In this document: in pieces, positions 40,590-50,211 of the stretch
Layout: each line of letters opens with the position of its first letter
How positions within the stretch are numbered: position 1 is the stretch's first letter
NCBI GenBank assembly: GCA_052246725.1
Contig: JBQQCL010000004.1
From: Pseudalkalibacillus sp052246725
Lineage (GTDB): Bacteria; Bacillota; Bacilli; Bacillales; Fictibacillaceae
Direction: 5' to 3' (one strand)
Length of the DNA: 64,000 nt
Program-made: the position numbers and the translations under genes
Notes under the pieces: generated by a model
The model's database searches: none
What the model was told of the DNA's origin: nothing
The model's input: only the letters and a program-made list of their open reading frames with translations

Positions 40590-42476
40590 CTACATGACTC
40601 TTTTGAACATTTTTTCCATTTCATAAGTCGTAAATTTGATGAGGATCGGTCTCCCATGCGGACAGGTAAAAGGATCACCAGCTTTCCGTAAAGTATCGAC
40701 CAATGCAGTCATCTCATCATTTCTCAAGTGATGATTCGCTTTGATTGAGCCTTTACAAGACATCATGATTGCTGCGTCTTCACGCAACTTTTTCAGATTC
40801 GTCTTCTTATCTGCTATAACCTGATCGATGATTTCCTGGATCGTTTCCTGCTCTTCTCCGCTCGGGAACCATTGCGGATGGGAGCGGACAATGAATGTAT
40901 TCCCTCCAAAGGGTTCCAAAAAGATACCGATCGAAGCGAGTTCATCCTTGTGCGTTTCGATCACTTGTGCTTCCGTATGAGTGAATTCAAACGTCAAGGG
41001 GACTAACAGCTCCTGTACCTCATGTTCAAACTCCCCAACTTTTTCACGGTAAAATTCATACTTGATCCGTTCTTGCGCTGCATGTTGATCGATGATATAC
41101 ATTCCTTGCTCATTTTGCGCGACAATGTAGGTCCCGTGTACTTGTCCGACGGGATACATGGGTGGAATACGGGATGGTTCCGCGTTCTCAGGTCTGTTTA
41201 CTTCTATCGTTCCTTCATTTTGTTGGCCTGGTTGATCGATTGGCGGCTGGTACTCAAACCGTTTTTCTGAAAAAAGCGGTTTTTCATCCGGAGTGACAAT
41301 GTCTTCGATTTTCGGTTCTTCAACTTGAGAGACATGATTTTTGTTTACACTTACTGATTTATCTTCAAATTCGATATCCGGTTTTTTCTCAACATTCGGT
41401 GTTGTATATGAGTCAAACTCAAAGCTGGGTTGTTCTGATTTCGAGTTTGGACTCGATTGTCTTTTCGGGTTTGCAGCTGAAGGGATCAATTCGGTTTGTC
41501 GTAACACTTCTGCAACACCATCTTCTATCGCCTTCGTCAGTTCCTGTTCTTTACTGAACCGAGCTTCCAGTTTCCCTGGATGGACGTTGACATCGACTAA
41601 AATCGGATCCAACTCGATGGAGAGGATCACGATCGGCTGCCTTCCAATCGGCAACAATGTGTGGTAAGCACGCTCAATCGCTTTGTAAATCGCAAAATTT
41701 TTAATGTACCGACCATTTATAAACAACGATACATATTGACGAGATGCACGCGTAATTTCAGGTTTGACCGCATACCCGCTGATCGTATAATCAAGCGTCT
41801 TGTTTTCAACTCGCAACATCTTTTTCGCCACAGACATCCCATAAATGGCAGCGATAACTTGCAGAAGATCACCATTGCCTGGCGTTCTCAACACAGTCTT
41901 CCCGTTATGTTTCAGATGGAATGCGACATTTGGATGTGCCATCGCCTGGCGGTTGATGACATCCGTAATATTTCCTAATTCAGTATGGACCGTTTTCAAA
42001 TGCTTTAACCGGGCAGGTGTATTATGGAACAATTGTGTAACCTCGATCGATGTCCCTTTCCTGCTGTCGGATTTCTTCTGGTCGATCACCTTTCCGAAGT
42101 GGATCGAAAGCTCGTCACCTGCCCCTTGCCCAGTGCTCGTTTTTACATATACCTTTGATACAGAGGCGATACTCGGTAATGCTTCCCCTCTGAAACCGAG
42201 CGTCCGGATATGGAACAAATCATTTTCATGCTTGATTTTACTTGTTGCATGCCTTTGAAAAGCCTTCAATAAATCATCACTTTCGATGCCATCGCCATTA
42301 TCGACGATTTCGATCTTTGAAAGCCCTCCTTCTTCGACTTCGATATCAACACGAGTACTGTTTGCATCGATCGAGTTTTCCACCAGCTCTTTAACAATCG
42401 AGGCAGGGCGTTCGACGACTTCCCCAGCCGCGATTTTATTTGATAACAGATCGTCTAATTGTTGGATTTTGCCCAT
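40590..42476 (-). CDS. mutL: DNA mismatch repair protein MutL
   Basis: 628 residues. The N-terminal GHKL ATPase has the Asn/Asp-bearing VKELVENSIDA, DNGDGI and GFRGEALPSI. A linker rich in Pro, Glu and Ser (about 335-440) joins it to a C-terminal endonuclease domain with the metal motif DQHAAQERIKYE (near 462), later CPHGRP. This identifies a nicking MutL, as expected in bacteria without MutH. The start lies within mutS (22-base overlap), so both are one operon. Confidence 0.97.
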   Translation of the reverse strand: MGKIQQLDDLLSNKIAAGEVVERPASIVKELVENSIDANSTRVDIEVEEGGLSKIEIVDNGDGIESDDLLKAFQRHATSKIKHENDLFHIRTLGFRGEALPSIASVSKVYVKTSTGQGAGDELSIHFGKVIDQKKSDSRKGTSIEVTQLFHNTPARLKHLKTVHTELGNITDVINRQAMAHPNVAFHLKHNGKTVLRTPGNGDLLQVIAAIYGMSVAKKMLRVENKTLDYTISGYAVKPEITRASRQYVSLFINGRYIKNFAIYKAIERAYHTLLPIGRQPIVILSIELDPILVDVNVHPGKLEARFSKEQELTKAIEDGVAEVLRQTELIPSAANPKRQSSPNSKSEQPSFEFDSYTTPNVEKKPDIEFEDKSVSVNKNHVSQVEEPKIEDIVTPDEKPLFSEKRFEYQPPIDQPGQQNEGTIEVNRPENAEPSRIPPMYPVGQVHGTYIVAQNEQGMYIIDQHAAQERIKYEFYREKVGEFEHEVQELLVPLTFEFTHTEAQVIETHKDELASIGIFLEPFGGNTFIVRSHPQWFPSGEEQETIQEIIDQVIADKKTNLKKLREDAAIMMSCKGSIKANHHLRNDEMTALVDTLRKAGDPFTCPHGRPILIKFTTYEMEKMFKRVM

Positions 42477-45079
42477 TTCGTCCCCTCCTGCTTCTCCTGT
42501 TTAATCGACATTTGAAGTTCATAGAGAGCATTCATCGCTTCAAGAGGCGTCATCGTCAGCAGTTCCATATCTTTTATTTTTTCTAGCGCAGGATGACGTT
42601 CATCTTGTTTTTGTTTCGTATGTTTTGATTGATTAAAAGGTTCAAAAAAGGAAAGCTGTCCTTGATCCTCTTTTACTGGAACATCATGGTCACTTTTTAC
42701 AGTTTTCGTCGATTCAAAGTCTGAAAGCAACTCATTCGCCCGCTTGATCAATTCAACCGGAAGATGTGCAAGTTCAGCAACGTGGATACCGTAACTACGA
42801 TCCGCTTTGCCATCTTCAACTCTGTGTAAAAAGACTACTTTCCCATTCTCTTCAATCGCTTTGACATGAATATTATGCAATCGCTCTAGATGTCCTTCAA
42901 GCACCGTCAGCTCATGATAGTGTGTCGAGAATAACGTCTTCGCTCCAATGTTTTCATGGATATATTCAATGATTGATTGCGCAAGTGACATGCCGTCGTA
43001 GGTTGAAGTCCCACGACCGATTTCATCGAGCAGCAATAGGCTGCGCTCGGTCGCATGTGTCAAAGCGTACTGTGTCTCCATCATTTCAACCATGAAAGTA
43101 CTCTGACCACCTGCGAGATCATCTGCCGCACCGATCCGTGTGAAAATCTGATCGAAAAGCGGTAGTGTGGCGCTTTCTGCAGGAACAAAACAACCGACTT
43201 GTAAAAGGACTGAAGAAAGCGCCACTTGCCTCATATACGTACTTTTACCAGCCATATTCGGACCTGTAATCAATAGTACTTCACGTTCATGATTCATACG
43301 GACATCGTTTGATACATAATCCTGGCGATCCATCATTTGTTCGACAACCGGATGGCGTCCGGCTTCGATATTGATCGTCCCATCTTCTGAAATCTTCGGT
43401 TTGCAATATTGCCCATCCTCACTCACAACAGCGAATGATTGAAGGACATCGATTTCACTGATCTGTTTGGCAAGGATCTGTAACTGCGGAATGAATGCTT
43501 TCACTTCTTCTCGGATTTTGATGAACAGTTCGTACTCAAGCTCAATCGACTTTTCTTCTGCTTCGAGGATGATGTCCTCTTTCTCCTTCAGCTCCGGGGT
43601 GATGAATCGCTCGGCATTTGCCAGTGTCTGTTTTCGTTCATAACGATCCTCATCAATCAGATGAAGGTTGCTCTTCGTCACTTCGATATAATAACCGAAT
43701 ACACGGTTATATCTGATTTTCAATGATCGGATTCCGGTTTTTTCACGTTCCTTTTGTTCAAGAGAAGCGATCCAGGCTTTCCCATTCACACTAGCGTCAC
43801 GGTACTCATCGAGATCTTCATGGTAGCCGTTCTGTATGATGTTCCCTTCTTTTATCGAAATCGGTGCATCCTCATGAATCGCTTGTTCCAACAACTCTGC
43901 CAGTTCGACACAAGGGTCCATGTTTTCCGAGCGATCAGCTAATCCTGGATGATCCATATCAAGCAATGTGTCTTTTAAGGATGGTACTTTCTGCAAGGAT
44001 TTCTTCAGCTGGATAAGATCCCTCGCATTAACATTTCCATACGCGACTTTTCCAGCCAGGCGCTCTAGATCATAAACTTCCGTCAGTTGTTCACGAACCT
44101 GCTCCCGGTTGAAAAATTGCTTCATGAACGTTTCAACGATCGATAGTCGTTCTTCAATCGCCTTCCGATCAAGCAATGGATGTTCAATCCATTGCTTCAG
44201 CATACGCCCGCCCATCGCAGTCACGGTCTTATCCAACAGCCAGAGCAAAGACCCCTTTTTCTGTTTCTGACGAAGTGTTTCCACTAGTTCAAGGTTACGT
44301 TTGGAATTTGGATCGATTTTCATATAAGCAGTCGTCTCGACATATTGATACTCTTGCATATGATCAAGTGAACGTTTTTGGGTCCGAACAAGATAAGCGA
44401 TCAGCTGACTGGCAGTCTGTCGCAGTTTGTCAGATTCCAATTTCATTAGAATACTATGTAATGGCTCTGGTATATCTTTGTCATCCTCAAATGAAACTGT
44501 GAATTGATAGACGTCTTGTAATCGTTTCAATTGTTCCTCTGGTAGATTAGATGGGACGATGACTTCTTTCGCTGAAATAGATTGGAGTTCCAGACAAACT
44601 GCTTTCCAGTCCTCCTGATAGAATTTTACAAAATTCTGGCCGGTCGACAAGTCGCTTGTTGCCATCCCGAAACCATCTTCAAAAGGTGTTACTGAAGCGA
44701 TGAAGTTGTTCGCTTTTTCATCCAATAATGCACCTTCCATTACCGTTCCCGGCGTTATGACCTGGACCACGTCCCTTTTCACAACACCTTTTGCTTCTTT
44801 CGGATCTTCCACTTGTTCACAAATCGCAACTTTAAAACCTTTTTCAATCAGCTGAGCGATGTAATTCTGGGATGAATGGTGAGGAACACCGCACATCGGT
44901 ATTCTATTCCCTTTTCCGCCATCGCGGCTTGTCAGTGTTATTTCAAGTTCTTGGGATGCTCTGAGTGCATCATCAAAGAACAGTTCATAAAAGTCTCCTA
45001 ATCGAAAAAATAAAAAGGCATCTTCATATTTTGCCTTAATTGATAAATATTGCTGGATCATTGGAGTGTATTCAGCCAT
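42455..45079 (-). CDS. mutS: DNA mismatch recognition protein MutS
   Basis: 874 residues, normal for MutS1. The mismatch-reading Phe-x-Glu is in FFRLGDFYELFF (residues 24-35), Walker A is TGPNMAGKST (near 605), Walker B LLLDEIGRGTSTYDG, and FSTHYHEL follows. The C-terminal linker (SFFEPF) may include the beta-clamp binding motif QLSFF. First gene of the mutS-mutL-miaA-hfq block; cotE lies upstream in the same direction with a terminator between. Confidence 0.98.
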   Translation of the reverse strand: MAEYTPMIQQYLSIKAKYEDAFLFFRLGDFYELFFDDALRASQELEITLTSRDGGKGNRIPMCGVPHHSSQNYIAQLIEKGFKVAICEQVEDPKEAKGVVKRDVVQVITPGTVMEGALLDEKANNFIASVTPFEDGFGMATSDLSTGQNFVKFYQEDWKAVCLELQSISAKEVIVPSNLPEEQLKRLQDVYQFTVSFEDDKDIPEPLHSILMKLESDKLRQTASQLIAYLVRTQKRSLDHMQEYQYVETTAYMKIDPNSKRNLELVETLRQKQKKGSLLWLLDKTVTAMGGRMLKQWIEHPLLDRKAIEERLSIVETFMKQFFNREQVREQLTEVYDLERLAGKVAYGNVNARDLIQLKKSLQKVPSLKDTLLDMDHPGLADRSENMDPCVELAELLEQAIHEDAPISIKEGNIIQNGYHEDLDEYRDASVNGKAWIASLEQKEREKTGIRSLKIRYNRVFGYYIEVTKSNLHLIDEDRYERKQTLANAERFITPELKEKEDIILEAEEKSIELEYELFIKIREEVKAFIPQLQILAKQISEIDVLQSFAVVSEDGQYCKPKISEDGTINIEAGRHPVVEQMMDRQDYVSNDVRMNHEREVLLITGPNMAGKSTYMRQVALSSVLLQVGCFVPAESATLPLFDQIFTRIGAADDLAGGQSTFMVEMMETQYALTHATERSLLLLDEIGRGTSTYDGMSLAQSIIEYIHENIGAKTLFSTHYHELTVLEGHLERLHNIHVKAIEENGKVVFLHRVEDGKADRSYGIHVAELAHLPVELIKRANELLSDFESTKTVKSDHDVPVKEDQGQLSFFEPFNQSKHTKQKQDERHPALEKIKDMELLTMTPLEAMNALYELQMSIKQEKQEGTKWAKSNN

Positions 45080-45334
45080 TTTAGCCCTCCGTCTTACTTA
45101 TTTTCTACACCCCATTATAGCATAATTCGACTTTTTGATTCGTTGGATGAAATGAAATCTTAAGATAAAAACCCTTTGAAGTGGCATAGTACAAAGGTCT
45201 GATTTTATCCTGACGTTGTCGAAAAACGTAAAATGTTGATAAAACTCAATATATGTACATATATCATGGGAAGAAATGTTCAATAAAAATCGGGAAATGT
45301 ACGGTGCTGGCTGCCGGTATCGCTTTCTAAAACA

Positions 45335-45371
45335 AACAAAAAACAAGGAAGAAGTTTTCTTCTTCCTTGTT
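45335..45371 (-). terminator. Terminator of cotE
   Basis: A perfect 13-bp stem (AACAAGGAAGAAG, 45342-45354; CTTCTTCCTTGTT, 45359-45371) with a four-base loop, followed on the minus strand by TTTTTTG. Confidence 0.9.
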
Positions 45372-45374
45372 CAC

Positions 45375-45941
45375 CTACTCTTCTAAATCACCTAGAAGGA
45401 AATTCGGATCTAGATCTTCGAATTCTTCTCCGTCCACTTCATCTTCCCAAGAATCGTCTTCTAAATCTTCTTCAACACCATCCTGGTTTACATGGACCCA
45501 GACTTTCGTTTCTCCGATCACTTCTGCAATGAATTCCCTCTCGACTTGAACAAGTATTTTATTGCCGTTAGGAGAAATTGTTGCTTCTAATGTATTAGGC
45601 TCCTGTATTGCTCTTGCACTCACTTGTGTATGTGCTCCTAATGAATTTTCATCTCTCTTTGAAAGGTTGCAGCAATCTTTATACTTGATTGTCTCAGTTA
45701 CGACCTCTGTTTTTGTATTGTTATTGTAGGAGTACCATACATTGATATCATAGCTGCCTTCTACATCAACTGCATCTCCGTTTTCTATCGCCTTATAATT
45801 GTGGTTGATGATCCAGCAACCGAGAATGCTGGATGGTTTATGAGCAGGTGTAACCGTGTGGGTGGCCTGTGAGAACTTTCTCCCCTTGCCGCAAACCGCT
45901 TTAGTTATAATTTCTCTGTAACTGAAATCGTTATTGGCCAT
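45375..45941 (-). CDS. cotE: Outer spore coat morphogenetic protein CotE
   Basis: 188 residues (181 in B. subtilis). It begins MANNDFSYREIITKAVCGKG, with the conserved THTV and ILGCWIINHNYKA, and ends with a very acidic tail (EDLEDDSWEDEVDGEEFEDL). It organises the outer spore coat in the mother cell. The ATG at 45941 follows GGAGGG and gives the family N-terminus; an upstream ATG does not. Gene position upstream of mutS is that of B. subtilis. Confidence 0.96.
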   Translation of the reverse strand: MANNDFSYREIITKAVCGKGRKFSQATHTVTPAHKPSSILGCWIINHNYKAIENGDAVDVEGSYDINVWYSYNNNTKTEVVTETIKYKDCCNLSKRDENSLGAHTQVSARAIQEPNTLEATISPNGNKILVQVEREFIAEVIGETKVWVHVNQDGVEEDLEDDSWEDEVDGEEFEDLDPNFLLGDLEE

Positions 45942-46315
45942 GTAACTCAATCCCTCCTCTTCCAATCTTCAATTCATCCTATGCAGGGCGAATGACTAGT
46001 GTGCTAAAAATTTTATAAACTCGTTCATAATGTCCCGTTAGTTCAGTCTATGAGATTCTTACGAAATTATTGTTCATTTTTTTTATTTTTTAATTGATTA
46101 TTCTTGTCTTGCAAAATGACTCTTTTTCCAAGGACGATCCGCACGCTTCTTCAGCCTTCGTTGTAAAAACAAATTTATAAAAAATAACGTTTAATACGGT
46201 ATGTGAAATTTCTAAAAAGTGAATTCCCATTTTTTAAGAATATGCACGTTTAATGATAATACAAGAGGGTACAACAACTACGAAAATGACCCTATCTAAT
46301 CGAAGGAGTGTTAAT
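45942..46315. other. Divergent intergenic region between cotE and ectD
   Basis: About 370 AT-rich bases holding the promoters of both genes. No SigE/SigK or osmotic-stress promoter could be assigned with confidence. Plus-strand codons before 46316 are in frame with ectD but lack the family sequence. Confidence 0.4.
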
Positions 46316-47206
46316 ATGCAAGATTTGTATCCATCTCGAAACAATGACCAATTCGAAGTCCTCCAGAGAAAGGATCCGGTCATCCATGGAGATGAAAAGA
46401 CTAGGCAAAGCTGTCCATTGACCGATGAACAACTTTTATATTACGAAGAGAATGGATTCATCATGCTCGAGAATTTCTTTTCTAAAGAAGAAGTTGGAAA
46501 ATTACAGGATGAGATTTTCGGGTTACGTGATGAGAATCGGATGACCGATTCCCCTAAAATCATCAGAGAACCAGAAAGTAATGAGATCCGATCTATATTT
46601 GATTTTCATAAAAGTAATTCATACCTTGAGAAGTTGACAAGGAACCCTGAGTTGATCAAAATCATCAACCATTTGCTCGGTGATGACGTATATATCCATC
46701 AGTCACGGATTAATTATAAACCTGGATTCACCGGGAAAGAGTTTTATTGGCATTCCGATTTCGAAACCTGGCATGTGGAGGACGGGATGCCCCGTATGCG
46801 GGCTTTAAGTGTATCCATTGCTTTATCAAATAACTACACCTTCAACGGTCCACTCATGCTCGTACCAGGCTCGCATCAATATTACATTTCTTGCGCAGGA
46901 GAAACGCCTGAAGATAATTTCAAACAATCCTTGAAACGTCAGGAATTAGGTGTACCAGATCATGACCATATGAAATGGCTAGTCGATGGTGGTGGAATCG
47001 AAGTTCCCACTGGTAAAGCTGGTTCCGTTATTATTTTCGAATCGAATACGATGCACGGCTCGAACAGCAATATCACGCCTTATGATCGGAACAACCTCTT
47101 CCTCGTCTATAACAGTGTAAACAATCGACTTGTAGAGCCGTTCTCTGGCGGAAAAGCAAGACCAGATTTCATTGCAAACCGTGAAGAAGAAGAAATCAAG
47201 ATTTAG
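46316..47206 (+). CDS. ectD: Ectoine hydroxylase
   Basis: About 296 residues, a non-heme Fe(II)/2-oxoglutarate dioxygenase of the EctD/PhyH family. The signature WHSDFETWHVEDGMPRMRAL holds the first His and the Asp metal ligands (near 145), and the last His is in MHGSNSN (near 245). It converts ectoine to 5-hydroxyectoine, a compatible solute for salt and heat stress. The ATG at 46316 has AAGGAG upstream. ectABC is not in this window, so ectoine would be made elsewhere or imported. It is a single-gene unit between cotE and the ger operon, a place that holds nothing comparable in B. subtilis. Confidence 0.93.
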   Translation: MQDLYPSRNNDQFEVLQRKDPVIHGDEKTRQSCPLTDEQLLYYEENGFIMLENFFSKEEVGKLQDEIFGLRDENRMTDSPKIIREPESNEIRSIFDFHKSNSYLEKLTRNPELIKIINHLLGDDVYIHQSRINYKPGFTGKEFYWHSDFETWHVEDGMPRMRALSVSIALSNNYTFNGPLMLVPGSHQYYISCAGETPEDNFKQSLKRQELGVPDHDHMKWLVDGGGIEVPTGKAGSVIIFESNTMHGSNSNITPYDRNNLFLVYNSVNNRLVEPFSGGKARPDFIANREEEEIKI

Positions 47207-47258
47207 GAAGCTCGACCACTTTCGTACTGAAAGAGCAAAAGGGTAATATTATACAGAT

Positions 47259-47294
47259 GAAGAGAGCGGTGCATCCTCATGCGCCGCTCTCTTC
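47259..47294. terminator. Bidirectional terminator after ectD
   Basis: Arms GAAGAGAGCGGTGCA and TGCGCCGCTCTCTTC (one mismatch) with a six-base loop. It overlaps the last codons of the small convergent gene. Confidence 0.8.
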
Positions 47295-47486
47295 ATCATT
47301 CAACACTTTATTTTTATCTTTACGGTATTCTTTGACTTCCTGGCGATATAAAAGAACAAAAGGAAGAATGATCAAATAGATGACGTAACCGATCAAGATG
47401 ATTTTTGAAAGTCCACTTAAAAGAAAATATGCTGACAGGAAAAACAGCAAGAGCAGCAACAATGGGATCACATAACCGAAAAACAT
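47277..47486 (-). CDS. Small two-helix membrane protein
   Basis: 69 residues with two hydrophobic segments (about 4-25 and 28-47) and a charged C-terminal tail (RQEVKEYRKDKNKVLNDEES). GGGGGAA stands before the ATG. It lies opposite to the ger operon and converges on ectD. Function is unknown; a role near germination proteins is only suggested by position. Confidence 0.6.
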   Translation of the reverse strand: MFFGYVIPLLLLLLFFLSAYFLLSGLSKIILIGYVIYLIILPFVLLYRQEVKEYRKDKNKVLNDEESGA

Positions 47487-47600
47487 CGATTTCCCCCTTT
47501 CACTTCCACTATCTTCTCCTATAACAGTATAAATAATAACCCTGCTGTAAAAAATGATAAGAGCTCAATCATTTTGGAGTAATATAGGGGGACATGAGAT

Positions 47601-49106
47601 ATGTGGAAATGGAGGCGTAATAAAAAACAATTTCCAAAAGACGAACAAGTCCAACAAAACGATTCCATTGATGCATTAATTGAAACCCTCAAACGTTCAA
47701 AAGATTTTACAACCGATCATCTTACGGGTCCTACTACATGTGTCATCTCGTACATAAAAACAATGATCGAACCTAAATTCCTTCACCAGTCGATTTTACC
47801 AGCTCTCAAGTCTCATCATCTAAAAGATTTAGAAGATATTAAACATGAAATACCTGTTGATAACATCAAGATAACAGATGAATTAGAAGAGATCCGGATA
47901 AGAATGATGCAAGGTTATGTCATGATCCAGATGGAGGAAGCTGATAAAGAGGTTCTGTTGATACCGGCGGTTACCGTGGAAACAAGAAAAGTCAGTGTTC
48001 CGGAAGTTGAATTCAGTGTCGTTGGTCCCAAAGAAGCGTTTGTCGAGTCACTTGATACCAATATCAATCTCTTACGGAAACGTCTTACACTACCGCAATT
48101 AACCATCCATGAGTTAGTGATCGGGAAACTCACCAAAACCAGGGTCGCTGTCATTTCAATTGAAGGGATCGTAAATGAAGAAAACCTGAATACCGTCATT
48201 CAACGTTTGAATGTGATTGAATACGATCAGATCATCGACAGTTCTTTCATTACACAGATGATTGCTGATAATTCGAACTCTCCCTTTCCACAGTTTTTAG
48301 ATACGGAAAGACCTGATCGTGTGGCGGAGGTATTGGTAGAAGGTAAAGTTGCTATTGTCGTTGATGGCTCTCCGCATGCTTTGACATGCCCGACGACCAT
48401 CGTTGAATTTTTTTCCGCTTCAGATGATTATTTCTTACCCTGGCATCTAGCGTCTGCATTTCGGCTGATCAGATTATTTGCGGTAATTTTTTCAGTTCTG
48501 AGTACTTCTTTATATGTAGCGGTGTTGACACATCATCATGAAATGGTACCAGAGGATATGATGCCAACGATCATTTCTTCGAGAGCGGATATCCCGTTAC
48601 CGCCGATCCTCGAAGTCATTGTTTTGGAATTGACCATCGAATTACTCCGAGAAGCAGGAGCAAGGCTTCCAGCCAAGGTTGGTCAGACCATTGGTATTGT
48701 TGGCGGTATCGTAATTGGAACAGCAGCAGTTGAAGCTGGATTGACAAGTAATGTCCTGCTGATCATCACTGCACTTGCAGCACTTGCGTCATTTACGACG
48801 CCTGTATACCAAATCGGTAATACGATCCGTCTTATCCGATTCCCCTTTTTACTTGGAGCACAATTTTGGGGATTGATCGGTATATCCCTATCTATGGTCT
48901 TTTTCATCGGACACTTGATCAGACTCAAATCAATCGGACGACCTTTTTTTGCACCACTATACCCTCTGCGGTTCCGGGATTTGAAGGATGCTTTCATCCG
49001 TCTGCCTTTCAATAAACAATCGAAAAGACCGTTACAAACGCGCCCGGATGATTCAACACGTTTCAACGCACATCGGTCTAATGAAAAGAGAGATATCGAT
49101 GATTAG
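47601..49106 (+). CDS. Spore germination receptor subunit A (GerA/GerKA family)
   Basis: 501 residues. A long soluble N-terminal domain (1-240) with DHLTGPTTCVISYIKTMIEP-like features is followed by the conserved EGKVAIVVDGSPHALTCPTT and several membrane segments (about 280-440), with DIPLPPILEVIVLELTIELL between them. This is the A subunit of a nutrient germinant receptor in the inner spore membrane. The B and C subunits follow at once in the standard A-B-C order. The nutrient sensed cannot be predicted from the sequence. Confidence 0.95.
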   Translation: MWKWRRNKKQFPKDEQVQQNDSIDALIETLKRSKDFTTDHLTGPTTCVISYIKTMIEPKFLHQSILPALKSHHLKDLEDIKHEIPVDNIKITDELEEIRIRMMQGYVMIQMEEADKEVLLIPAVTVETRKVSVPEVEFSVVGPKEAFVESLDTNINLLRKRLTLPQLTIHELVIGKLTKTRVAVISIEGIVNEENLNTVIQRLNVIEYDQIIDSSFITQMIADNSNSPFPQFLDTERPDRVAEVLVEGKVAIVVDGSPHALTCPTTIVEFFSASDDYFLPWHLASAFRLIRLFAVIFSVLSTSLYVAVLTHHHEMVPEDMMPTIISSRADIPLPPILEVIVLELTIELLREAGARLPAKVGQTIGIVGGIVIGTAAVEAGLTSNVLLIITALAALASFTTPVYQIGNTIRLIRFPFLLGAQFWGLIGISLSMVFFIGHLIRLKSIGRPFFAPLYPLRFRDLKDAFIRLPFNKQSKRPLQTRPDDSTRFNAHRSNEKRDIDD

Positions 49107-50211
49107 AAACAATCAATCAGGAGTACGATCCATATCTGAAAATGCAATGGTATCTCCCACCCTTGTTTTTTTTCTGATCCACGCGATGCAGATCGGTGTA
49201 GGGATACTTGGTTTTCAACGTTATATAGCCAAAGATGCAGGATACGATGCATGGATCTCGATTTTAATAGGCGGATTGATGATGCATATCCTGCTATGGA
49301 TGATTTACAAGATTCTCGAAGACAGTGATGGTGATATCGTATCTGTGCACAATGATATTTATGGGAAATATCTCGGAGGTTTGTTGAGCATCATATTCAG
49401 CTTTTATTTCCTTTTGCTGAGTCTAACTGTTGTGAGAACGTTCATCGAAGTCGTTCAAGTTTGGGTTTTTCCTCGATTGAATGTTTGGGTATTTTCATTC
49501 GTTTTCCTTTTATTAGCCTATTATTTTGCAGCTGGTGGATTCCGTGTAGTAACCGGCATGTGTCTGTTCAGTGTCCTTTTAGGATTACCGGTGCTATCTT
49601 TGTACTTCTTTCCATTACAATTCGCTCATATGGAAAATCTTTTTCCAATCATTAATCATTCAATCCCGGAATTGTTAGCTTCTACAAAGACGGCTACTCT
49701 GAGTTTTCTTGGAATTGAACTATTGCTGATTTATTATCCCTTCATCAAAAAGCCGCATGCCTCAAAAAAATGGGCGCATCACGGGGTGTTTTTCACCACT
49801 CTCATATATCTTGGGACTGCAATCGTCTCATTTGTCTATTACAGTCTAGAAGGAATTCAGGATATCATATGGCCGACGATTTCGTTGTGGAAAATCGTAG
49901 AATTACCTTTTGTAGAGCGATTTGAATATATAGGATTGGCGATGTGGGTTTACGTCATTTTACCGAATATTTGTTTGGCATTGTGGGCCGCCAGCCGAGT
50001 TCCAAGACGTGTTCTGAATTTCAAACAACACTGGATCCTCATCATCTATTTCATCATTTTATTCATAGCATGCGGCTTATTGAAAGATAGAGAAACCATT
50101 GATCAATTGAATGATTGGACAGGTAAGATCGGATTCTATATATTGCTTTACATTCCTATATTGTTTCTATTTCAAAAGGCTGCAAATAAAGTGAGGAAAC
50201 GTCATGTCTAA
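49099..50211 (+). CDS. Spore germination receptor subunit B (GerB, APC-type transporter fold)
   Basis: About 370 residues with ten hydrophobic segments, of the spore-permease family that probably binds the germinant. The first segment reads MVSPTLVFFLIHAMQIGVGI. The ATG at 49099 overlaps the stop of the A gene by 8 bases; the longer upstream frame lies within gene A. The C gene overlaps its end in turn. Confidence 0.93.
   Translation: MIRNNQSGVRSISENAMVSPTLVFFLIHAMQIGVGILGFQRYIAKDAGYDAWISILIGGLMMHILLWMIYKILEDSDGDIVSVHNDIYGKYLGGLLSIIFSFYFLLLSLTVVRTFIEVVQVWVFPRLNVWVFSFVFLLLAYYFAAGGFRVVTGMCLFSVLLGLPVLSLYFFPLQFAHMENLFPIINHSIPELLASTKTATLSFLGIELLLIYYPFIKKPHASKKWAHHGVFFTTLIYLGTAIVSFVYYSLEGIQDIIWPTISLWKIVELPFVERFEYIGLAMWVYVILPNICLALWAASRVPRRVLNFKQHWILIIYFIILFIACGLLKDRETIDQLNDWTGKIGFYILLYIPILFLFQKAANKVRKRHV

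Noticed and set aside
45098..45346. An 82-codon minus-strand frame between mutS and cotE
   Set aside because: It overlaps the cotE terminator, has no ribosome-binding site and a composition unlike coding sequence.
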